From: DASVXQ01 sp036392615
Lineage (GTDB): Bacteria; Actinomycetota; CALGFH01
Assembly (NCBI GenBank): GCA_036392615.1
Contig: DASVXQ010000058.1
Coordinates: forward strand, 1 to 64,000
Direction: 5' to 3'
Length of the DNA: 64,000 bases
Positions 57,759 to 64,000 of this stretch are shown here, one piece after another. The stretch's first letter is position 1. Every line of letters begins with the position of its first letter. The position numbers and the translations under genes were made by a program. The notes under the pieces were generated by a model, which was given only the letters and a program-made list of their open reading frames with translations, searched no databases and was not told the origin of the DNA.

Positions 57759-58976
57759 CTACGCTCCCGGCCCGGGCGGCTCGCTGCCGAGCCGGGCCAG
57801 CAGCCCGGCCAGCAGGGCGGTCCTCGGTACCAGGCTGTCCAGGTCCAGCCATTCGCTGGGGCCGTGCGCCTCCCCGCCAATCGGCGCCAGGCCGTCGATG
57901 GTCGGCAGGCCGGCCGCGGCGGTGGTGTTGGCGTCGCCGGCCCCGCCGGTCGCGGTGTGGCCGATCTCGAAGCCGAGACCGTGCGCGACCCGCTGCGCCT
58001 CCGCCACCAGGGCGAGCACCTCCGGGGTGCGCTCCATCGGCGGATGGCGGTGCAGCAGCCGCAGCTCCGCGGACGTGCCCGGGACCGTCCCCTCCGCCAC
58101 GATCCGGGCGACCGCCGCCAGCGCCCGCTCGAAGTCGTCGCTGCGGATGGCGCGCAGGTCCAGCTCGAGCACGGCGGCGCCGGCCACCACGTTGGGGCGG
58201 GTGCCGGCGCGGACCGTGCCGACGTTGCAGGTCACGCCCTGCCAGCGGCGGTTCAGGCCGTGCAGCGCGATGGTCTTGTGGGCCGCCTCCAGCGCCGCGC
58301 TGGCACCCCTCTCCGGCCGCACGCCGGCGTGCACCGCCACGCCGGCGACGCGGACCTCCAGCGCGGCGATGCCCTTGCGGGCCGAGACCAGGTCGCCGTT
58401 GGTGCGCGCCGCCTCGAGCCCGATGGCGACGTCGTGCTCGGCCGCCAGCTCGCGGATGACCGCCTTGCTGAACGGCGAGCCGATCTCCTCGTCCGGCGAG
58501 AAGATCACGGTGATCCGTTCGAAGTCGTCGAAGCCGGCGTGGTCGCACAGCACCTCGACGGCTTCGACGCCGGTCACCACCCCGGCCTTGTCGTCGGTCA
58601 CGCCGGGGCCGTAGGCGCGCCGGCCCTCGGTGCGGAACGGCTGCGCGGCCGCCTCGCCCTCGTCGAACACCGTGTCCATGTGCGCCAGCAGCAGCAGGCG
58701 CCGGCCGCCGGCCCCGCTCGACAGGCCGCCCTGGCGCCGGCCGATCAGCACGTCGCCGAGCAACGGCTCCCCGGGGGCCGGGTGGTGCGGGCGCCGCTCG
58801 ACCTGCCAGCCGCCCGAGCGCAGGTCGCGCTCGACCAGGTCGGCGACGCGGTTCACGCCGTCCGGGGTGAAGGATCCCGAGTCCTGGTTCACGATCTGCT
58901 CGATCCGCGCGACGGCGCCCTGGTACCGCCGCTGCAACAGAGGCAGAAGCGCTTGGGGGTCGGCGCGAGGGTCCAT
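57759..58976 (-). CDS. M20-family metallopeptidase (carboxypeptidase G2-like)
   Basis: A 405-aa zinc peptidase. Ligands are in order: His in LLLLAHMDTVF, bridging Asp in GPGVTDDKAGVV, Glu pair in SPDEEIGS, Glu in GLEAARTNGDLVSARKG, and His in GGEAHGPSEWLDL. A dimerisation domain lies between. The overall pattern matches carboxypeptidase G2/M20A, cleaving C-terminal or N-acyl bonds. TATACT 12 nt upstream of the ATG is a good -10. Forms an operon with the downstream flippase-like gene. Confidence 0.93.
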   Translation of the reverse strand: MDPRADPQALLPLLQRRYQGAVARIEQIVNQDSGSFTPDGVNRVADLVERDLRSGGWQVERRPHHPAPGEPLLGDVLIGRRQGGLSSGAGGRRLLLLAHMDTVFDEGEAAAQPFRTEGRRAYGPGVTDDKAGVVTGVEAVEVLCDHAGFDDFERITVIFSPDEEIGSPFSKAVIRELAAEHDVAIGLEAARTNGDLVSARKGIAALEVRVAGVAVHAGVRPERGASAALEAAHKTIALHGLNRRWQGVTCNVGTVRAGTRPNVVAGAAVLELDLRAIRSDDFERALAAVARIVAEGTVPGTSAELRLLHRHPPMERTPEVLALVAEAQRVAHGLGFEIGHTATGGAGDANTTAAAGLPTIDGLAPIGGEAHGPSEWLDLDSLVPRTALLAGLLARLGSEPPGPGA

Positions 58977-59130
58977 GAGCTTGGGCCAAGTATAGTGAGG
59001 CCCAGCCGTTGTCCCTGGTGGGCGGCCCTTCCCGCCCGGTCGTCGCCCACGCCCCTCCCCCCGGGGTCGCCACCCCTCCCGCCGGGGGCTTTGACAGCCG
59101 CTTGAACACGGCGACGGCTACCATTTTGGT

Positions 59131-59814
59131 ATGCGAGTGCTGGTCGTGGAGGACGAAGTCGACCTCGCGGACGCGGTGGCGCGCGGGCTGCGGCGCGAGG
59201 GCTATGCCGTCGACGTCGCCTATGACGGCGACGAGGCGCTGGACAAGCTGTCCGTCAACGAATACGACGTCATCTGCCTCGACCTGAACCTGCCCGGCAC
59301 CGACGGGATCGAGGTGACCCGCCGCCTCCGCGAGGAGCGCCACGGCCCGACGGCGCCCCGGGTGCTCATGCTGACCGCTCGCGACCAGCCCCGGGACCGG
59401 GTCATCGGCCTCGACGAGGGCGCCGACGACTATCTCATCAAGCCATTCGACTTCGACGAGCTGAAGGCCAGGGTCCGCGCCCTGCTCCGCCGCGACGCCG
59501 GCCGCTCCGGCGCGCTGATGCGCGTCGGCGACCTGGAGCTGGACACCGCCAGGCACGAGGCCCGGCGCGCCGGCCAGGAGCTCTCGCTCACACCCAAGGA
59601 ATTCTCGCTGCTGCGCTACTTCATGTCGCGGCCCGGCCAGGTGCTCTCCCAGGAGGACCTGCTGGAGCACGTCTGGGACGAGCACGCCGATCCCTTCACC
59701 AACACCGTCCGCGTGACCGTGATGACCCTGCGCCGCAAGCTCGGCGACGCGGGCGACGGCCAGCCGATCGAGACCGTGGTCGGCCGCGGCTACCGACTGC
59801 GGGAGGCGTCGTGA
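59131..59814 (+). CDS. OmpR-type response regulator (MprA-like)
   Basis: A 227-aa regulator: receiver MRVLVVEDEVDLADAVARGLRREGYAVDVA with the phospho-acceptor Asp in ICLDLNLPG, MLTARDQ and KPFDFDELKARVRALLRRD, then the winged helix ELSLTPKEFSLLRYFMSRPGQVLSQEDLLEHVWDEHADPFTNTVRVTVMTLRRKLG. TACCAT ends 6 nt before the ATG and there is no Shine-Dalgarno, implying a leaderless mRNA. The order regulator-kinase-HtrA protease matches mycobacterial mprA-mprB-pepD, an envelope-stress system. Confidence 0.94.
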   Translation: MRVLVVEDEVDLADAVARGLRREGYAVDVAYDGDEALDKLSVNEYDVICLDLNLPGTDGIEVTRRLREERHGPTAPRVLMLTARDQPRDRVIGLDEGADDYLIKPFDFDELKARVRALLRRDAGRSGALMRVGDLELDTARHEARRAGQELSLTPKEFSLLRYFMSRPGQVLSQEDLLEHVWDEHADPFTNTVRVTVMTLRRKLGDAGDGQPIETVVGRGYRLREAS

Positions 59815-61049
59815 GCTCGGTGGACCACCGGCAGGTGGGCACCTGGTCCAGCAACCGCCTGCCCGAGTGGATGCGCTCGATCCGCTTCCGCTACACGCTG
59901 CTCTACTCGGGGGTCCTCTTCGGCCTGGCCGCGCTGGTCGTGGGCGCGATCTACCTGATCCTGTGGATGAGCCTGCGCGAGCCGATGTCGATCATCAACG
60001 GCAGCGTGGTCGACCACTTCACCGGGCGGTCCTTCTCGGTCGACATCGTCACCGCGCGCCAGTTCGAGCGGCTGGTCCACCAGCAGACTCTCAACCGGCT
60101 GCGGACCTTCTCGTTCGAGGCGCTGATCGTGCTGTTCTTCGCCAGCCTGGTGGTCGGCTGGATCATCGCCGGCCGGGTGCTGGCCCCGATCGGCCGGATC
60201 ACCGGGGTGGCGCGCGAGATCCAGGCCACCGACCTGTCGCGGCGCATCCGGCTCCAGGGGCCCAACGACGAGCTCAAGCAGCTCGCCGACACCTTCGACG
60301 CGATGCTCTCGCGGATCGACGCCGCCTTCGCCGCGCAGCAGCAGTTCCTCGCCGACGCCTCGCACGAGCTCCGCAACCCGCTGGCGATCATCCGGACCAA
60401 CGCCGACCTGGCGCTCTCCGACGAGAACCCTGAGGTCGACGAGCTGCGCCACACCGTGGTGGTGGTCAAGCGCGCCAGCGACCGGATGGCCAGGCTGGTC
60501 GACGACCTGCTCGCCCTGGCCCGCCGCGAGGCGCCCACCTTCGCCATCGAGCAGGTCGACCTCGGCCGCGCCGTGAGCGAGGCCAGCGAGGAGTTCATGG
60601 CGGCCGCCGAGGCGCGCGGGATCGTGCTGGACCGCGCGATCGCGCCGGGCGTGATCGTGATGGGCGACGGCGACGCGCTCAAGCGCGCGGTCGCCAACCT
60701 GCTGGAGAACGCGGTGCGGCTGTCGCCGCCCAACTCCCGCATCCGCCTGGCGGTCGGCAGCGAGCGCTCGCTGGCGTGGGTGGCCGTCTCCGACGAGGGC
60801 CCCGGGATCGCGATCGAGGACCAGCCGAAGGTCTTCGACCGCTTCTGGCGCGCCGACAAGGGCCGTTCCAGAGCGGATGGGGGCACCGGCCTCGGCCTCT
60901 CGATCGTCCGCCAGATCGCCCAGCAGCACGGCGGCGACGTCCAGCTCCAGTCCAAGCTCGGGGTCGGCTCCACCTTCACCATCTGGCTGCCGGCCCCCAA
61001 CCCCGGCAACGACCCCAACCAGCGCCTCACCTCCGGCGCCCAGCGCTGA
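59811..61049 (+). CDS. Membrane sensor histidine kinase (MprB-like)
   Basis: A 412-aa kinase with a short N-terminal cytoplasmic region (NRLPEWMRSIRFRYTLLYS), membrane helices at about 26-48 and 100-122 bracketing a small extracytoplasmic sensor, HAMP (APIGRITGVAREIQATDL), HisKA with His in DASHELRNPLAIIRTNAD, and HATPase_c (N-box NLLENAVRLSPPN, DEGPGIAIED, GTGLGLSIVRQ). The GTG overlaps the regulator stop. It probably controls, together with the regulator, the HtrA protease downstream. Confidence 0.94.
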   Translation: MSSVDHRQVGTWSSNRLPEWMRSIRFRYTLLYSGVLFGLAALVVGAIYLILWMSLREPMSIINGSVVDHFTGRSFSVDIVTARQFERLVHQQTLNRLRTFSFEALIVLFFASLVVGWIIAGRVLAPIGRITGVAREIQATDLSRRIRLQGPNDELKQLADTFDAMLSRIDAAFAAQQQFLADASHELRNPLAIIRTNADLALSDENPEVDELRHTVVVVKRASDRMARLVDDLLALARREAPTFAIEQVDLGRAVSEASEEFMAAAEARGIVLDRAIAPGVIVMGDGDALKRAVANLLENAVRLSPPNSRIRLAVGSERSLAWVAVSDEGPGIAIEDQPKVFDRFWRADKGRSRADGGTGLGLSIVRQIAQQHGGDVQLQSKLGVGSTFTIWLPAPNPGNDPNQRLTSGAQR

Positions 61050-61312
61050 CCGCCGGGGTGGCGTCCCGCGCCGACCCGGGCCGCGCGCCGCCGCTCGCGC
61101 CTCCCGCCTCGCGCCTCGCGGTGCCGTGGCCTGCCGTGAACAGGCGCTCCGGCTGCTTTCTCCCCTCCTGGCGTTTACGCACCGCAACGCCTGGCTTTAC
61201 GTCGCCTTGAGGGTTCGCTTACCGATGCTTTAGTGCGCCGCGCCTACGCTCGATGCAGACAGACGAGCAAGACCTCGTCAGCGAGCGAACCGTCGTTCAG
61301 GAGGCAGTTGGA

Positions 61313-62827
61313 ATGTCGAGCTCCGACATGTGGCGACCCCGGCCGACCTCCCCCAACGCTTCGCCCGACGCTTTGGACGAGCAGCCCGCCGCCCGGGGCG
61401 AGCCCGACCGCGACGCGACCGCGCCGATCGACCAGCGCTCGATCCAGCAGGGCTCGCCCCGCCAGGACCCGGGCGTCGACAGCGGTTGGCGGACCGGTAC
61501 CTCCCCTTGGAGCGGTCCAGGCGGATCGAACTGGAGCGGCGACGCTCCGACGAGCTGGGGTCAGGGCGGCGCCGGGAGCGGCTGGAGCGGGGCGGGACCG
61601 GGCGGCGGCCCGTCCACTCCGGCCCCCGGTGCCCCCGGCCCCGGTCCCGGGTCGACCACCATGACCGAGCCTCGGCCATGGGCGTCGGGCGCCGGCGCGC
61701 CCCAATGGGTCGACGCCGAGACCCGGCCGATCCCGGACCCGGCCGGGGCCGGCCCGTCCTGGGGTGGGCCGGTCCCCGCCAGCGGCCAGCGTCCGCCGCG
61801 GCGCGGCAGCTCCCGTCTGGTGGCCGCCGTGCTCGCGGTGCTCCTGCTGCTCGGCGCCGGCTACGGCCTGGGGCAGCTGCGCGACCGGTCCAACGCCAGC
61901 GCCTCGGGGAACGCGCCCGGCACGCCGGTCGCGGTCAACTCGGCGCAGATCAAGGGTGGCGACGAGCCGGTCGCCTCGGTGGCCAAGGCGTTGCTGCCGA
62001 CGGTGGTGCAGCTGGAGACCGACCAGGGGCTGGGCTCCGGCGTGATCTACGACAAGAACGGCTACATCCTCACCGCCGCGCACGTGGTGCAGGGCGCCAA
62101 CCAGGTGACCGTCCGGCTGGCCGACGGCACCAAGCTCAACGGCCGCGTGCTCGGCACCGACGACGGGACCGACATCGGCGTGGTCAAGGTCGACCGCAAC
62201 GATCTCCAGCCGGCGGCGCTCGGGCTGAAGGTGCCGCTCCAGGTTGGCCAGATGGCTGTGGCGATCGGCAGCCCCTTCGGGCTCGAGGGCAGCGTCACCT
62301 CCGGCGTCGTCAGCGCGGTCAACCGTAGCCTGCCCAACCCGGACAACGGCTCGGTGCTCGAGGTCCTGCAGACCGACGCGCCGATCAACCCCGGCAACTC
62401 CGGCGGCGCCCTGGCTGACCGCGAGGCCAGGGTCATCGGCATCAACGACTCGATCCGCTCGGAGTCGGGCGGCAACGAGGGCATCGGCTTCGCGATCCCG
62501 ATCGACATCGCCGCGGCCTCGGCCGCCCGGATCGTGAACGGGCAGGCGACCGACTCGGGCTACCTCGGGGTGAGTGGCACCGACCCGGCCATCGGCAGGG
62601 CCGGCGCGCTGGTGAACGAGGTGGCCGGCGGTGGTCCCGCGGCCAAGGCCGGGCTCCAGGTCGGCGACCTGATCATCAGTGTCAACGGCAAGGGCGTGCA
62701 GAGCATGGACGACCTGGCAGCGCAGATCCGGCTCCTCGGACCGGGCCAGAAGGTGCAGCTCGGAGTGGTCCGAGGTGGTCAGCGACAGACCATCACAGCG
62801 ACGTTGACAAAGCGGCCAAACGAATGA
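61313..62827 (+). CDS. Membrane-anchored HtrA/PepD-type serine protease
   Basis: A 504-aa protein. The first ~165 residues are a Pro/Gly/Ser/Trp-rich cytoplasmic region (GSGWSGAGPGGGPSTPAPGAP). A membrane helix at about 169-188 (LVAAVLAVLLLLGAGYGLG) anchors the extracytoplasmic trypsin-like domain with the triad His257 (TAAHVV), Asp287 (TDIGVV) and Ser363 (NPGNSGGAL). A single PDZ domain occupies about 405-500 (GYLGVSGTDPAIGRAGALVNEV). This is the PepD/HtrA2 architecture of mycobacteria, in which the protease is a member of the MprAB regulon. The ATG at 61313 follows AGGAGG by 8 nt; an ATG at 61253 is an unlikely alternative. A TTGAGG/TTAGTG pair may be the promoter. Confidence 0.93.
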   Translation: MSSSDMWRPRPTSPNASPDALDEQPAARGEPDRDATAPIDQRSIQQGSPRQDPGVDSGWRTGTSPWSGPGGSNWSGDAPTSWGQGGAGSGWSGAGPGGGPSTPAPGAPGPGPGSTTMTEPRPWASGAGAPQWVDAETRPIPDPAGAGPSWGGPVPASGQRPPRRGSSRLVAAVLAVLLLLGAGYGLGQLRDRSNASASGNAPGTPVAVNSAQIKGGDEPVASVAKALLPTVVQLETDQGLGSGVIYDKNGYILTAAHVVQGANQVTVRLADGTKLNGRVLGTDDGTDIGVVKVDRNDLQPAALGLKVPLQVGQMAVAIGSPFGLEGSVTSGVVSAVNRSLPNPDNGSVLEVLQTDAPINPGNSGGALADREARVIGINDSIRSESGGNEGIGFAIPIDIAAASAARIVNGQATDSGYLGVSGTDPAIGRAGALVNEVAGGGPAAKAGLQVGDLIISVNGKGVQSMDDLAAQIRLLGPGQKVQLGVVRGGQRQTITATLTKRPNE

Positions 62828-63127
62828 TGAGATGTGGCCCACAGTCAGTAGCCCACACGGACTAGACAGTGCCGACCGAGTCTGGTAGTTTGGCCGGTAA
62901 CGATTTGGAATCAAGGCCAGCACGAACCGGAATGACCGGCGTACTGTTTGAAGACGCGAACACGGAACTGATTCAGAGCGGCGCTGGGGGGCGCTCATCA
63001 GGATCACTTCCGCCCGCATGACGGCCGGGGCCGTCGAGCCTCGGCCGGGAGGACACGGGAGGCGCGGGAAGCACGTTCGCGACGCGACGGCCGCGCCGTC
63101 CGGCTGTGAGGACCGGTGGTTGGGGGA

Positions 63128-63163
63128 CTGCCGGGACCCCGCCGGGCGGCAGGCCGTCTTTTT
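63128..63163 (+). terminator. Possible rho-independent terminator after the HtrA gene
   Basis: CTGCC (63128-63132) can pair with GGCAG (63148-63152) around a GC-rich loop, followed by GCCGTC and a run of five T at 63159-63163. The stem is short, but a T-run is rare in this genome. Confidence 0.45.
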
Positions 63164-63265
63164 GGGCCGATCCGGTCCGCCGGCGCGTCTGTATTGAAGT
63201 TGATTTTCCCGCTATTTTGGCTATTTCCCCGCGCGGATAACTCCTTTCCCGCTTCGTGTCCCGCG

Positions 63266-63295
63266 CCTGGGGGACGCAATCCGTAGTCCCCTAGG
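63266..63295. terminator. Hairpin between the HtrA and thermonuclease genes
   Basis: CCTGGGGGAC and GTCCCCTAGG form a 10-bp stem with one G-T wobble around a 10-nt loop. It lies 18 bp from the thermonuclease stop and probably ends that minus-strand transcript. Confidence 0.6.
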
Positions 63296-63313
63296 CACCG
63301 CCCCGAATCGCCA

Positions 63314-63925
63314 CTACGGCGGCCGCCCTGCCCACAGCCCCCGGTTGGCCACCCGCGCCTCCTCGACCAGATCGCGGAACAGCCCGGCGTAGCTCACGTC
63401 GGGCGGGATGGTGATCAGCCGCGCGTAGCCCTCGGCCGCCAGCAGCGCGTTCCAGAAGGTCCCGTCGGGCAGCCAGACGTAGGCGAGCAGCCGCCCGTAG
63501 CGGTCGCGCGGCTCGACGTCGCCCTCCAGGCGGACGGTGCGGTCGGAGAGCATGCGCTTGGCGAAGCCCGATGCCTCCCTGCCATACGGCTGCACCGGCC
63601 GGTCGGGGTCCACCGTCTCCGGTGTGTCGACGCCGATCAGGCGGATGCGCTCGCTCCGCCCGGCGACCGCGGCGACGAAGGTGTCACCGTCCACCACCCG
63701 CTCGACCCGCGCCGCGACCGCCTCGGGCGGCGCCGGCGGCCAGGACGCCCGCTCGGCCGGAGTGGTCGCCAGCCGCGGCGCCTGCCCCGGCCGGCAGCCG
63801 GCCAGCAGCAGGACGGCGAGGATCGCGGCCAGCATGGACAGCCAGATCCGCGCGACCCGGGCGCCGGGTCGCGTCGCAGTCCGGTCCGGCCGTGCCGGCG
63901 GTCGCGGGTCGTTCGTGGCGGACAT
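63314..63925 (-). CDS. Thermonuclease (SNase-fold) lipoprotein
   Basis: A 203-aa protein. Basic N-terminus, hydrophobic core and lipobox LLLAGC (Cys at about residue 44) indicate a membrane-anchored lipoprotein. The staphylococcal-nuclease domain is at about 70-200: VERVVDGDTFVA, RIRLIGVDTPETV (catalytic Arg and Asp), GDVEPRDRYGRLLAYVWLP (catalytic Glu/Arg). It degrades extracellular DNA or RNA at the cell surface. TATGCT lies 6 nt before the ATG with no Shine-Dalgarno, so it is probably leaderless. Confidence 0.92.
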   Translation of the reverse strand: MSATNDPRPPARPDRTATRPGARVARIWLSMLAAILAVLLLAGCRPGQAPRLATTPAERASWPPAPPEAVAARVERVVDGDTFVAAVAGRSERIRLIGVDTPETVDPDRPVQPYGREASGFAKRMLSDRTVRLEGDVEPRDRYGRLLAYVWLPDGTFWNALLAAEGYARLITIPPDVSYAGLFRDLVEEARVANRGLWAGRPP

Positions 63926-64000
63926 GCGCGGAGCATAGAGACCGCCGGAAGCCGTCGTCCCGGGCTGTCCACACCCCCCGCGAAGCCCCTTGCGGCGCGG

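Larger units (their letters stand above)
62828..63313. other. Long intergenic region with hairpins, no gene supported
   Basis: 486 bp between convergent genes. Around 62890-62960 the composition is more AT-rich (TCTGGTAGTTTGGCCGGTAACG). A stem with T-run lies at 63128-63163 and a 10-bp hairpin at 63266-63295; both are annotated separately. No ORF with a ribosome-binding site is convincing. A small RNA is possible but no family could be matched. Confidence 0.4.

Noticed and set aside
56581..59685. A >1000-residue minus-strand frame
   Set aside because: Only its C-terminal part (56581-57756) is a real membrane protein; the rest overlaps the M20 peptidase gene in another frame.
62828..63313. 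c-di-AMP (ydaO) riboswitch
   Set aside because: Some GGTAACG and GGGAC pieces are reminiscent, but the conserved core cannot be aligned and the flanking genes are convergent, so nothing is positioned to be regulated.

Overview
The window is high-GC, gene-dense DNA from a member of the Actinomycetota, probably a soil or uncultured lineage. The evidence is gene content: ImuA'/ImuB/DnaE2 with mycobacterial-type LexA boxes, a WXG100 protein, an Scr1-type HTH protein with DUF397, DUF3107, DUF1707, a BldC-like regulator, UdgX, LigD/Ku, an F420-type LLM oxidoreductase, and many leaderless starts (TANNNT, 6 nt, ATG). No rRNA operon, intact tRNA or CRISPR array was seen, and the species cannot be named from the sequence.

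1-6.3 kb: an HtrA-like protease divergent from an HxlR regulator, an FAD oxidoreductase, and tryptophanyl-tRNA synthetase (trpS). trpS has an apparently undisrupted ribosome-attenuation leader: a TTGACA/TAGCGT promoter, a 14-codon leader peptide with tandem Trp codons, and mutually exclusive hairpins. An F420-type oxidoreductase and a hemolysin-III membrane protein follow. 6.3-13.9 kb is an accessory stretch: a tRNA-Leu 3' remnant beside a broken integrase, a frameshifted TPR gene, a truncated methyltransferase, a large secreted anchored protein of unknown function, and small hypothetical genes.

13.9-23.9 kb: the SOS mutagenesis genes. imuA'-imuB and dnaE2 each have a LexA box placed identically between -35 and -10 of an apparently leaderless promoter. 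They are separated by about 3 kb holding a WXG100 gene, a deleted maleylpyruvate-isomerase-family gene, an IS remnant, a small zinc-ribbon protein and a LysR regulator. 24-37 kb: TIGR01777 epimerase, a flotillin/NfeD-like pair, a Tam-like methyltransferase, DNA repair (mutM, udgX, a RecB-like Fe-S nuclease), a PHP phosphoesterase, regulators (RsbW-like, BldC-like), hydrolases, and an HTH-DUF397 pair.

37-50 kb: lon, an ECF sigma factor with its ZAS anti-sigma factor, a DEAD-box helicase, small enzymes, a lipoprotein beta-propeller, rmuC, and a MoxR-DUF58-VWA operon. Three copies of a ~120-bp repeat with terminal inverted repeats occur here. 50-64 kb: a two-component system, NHEJ genes (ligD divergent from ku), a flippase-like membrane protein with an M20 peptidase, a second two-component system followed by a membrane-anchored HtrA protease (the MprAB-PepD arrangement), and a thermonuclease lipoprotein.

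Genome maintenance is heavily represented: translesion synthesis, base excision, NHEJ, RmuC and a RecB-family nuclease. Membrane and protein quality control form the second theme: two HtrA proteases, Lon, a ClpN-domain protein, flotillin and MoxR/VWA.
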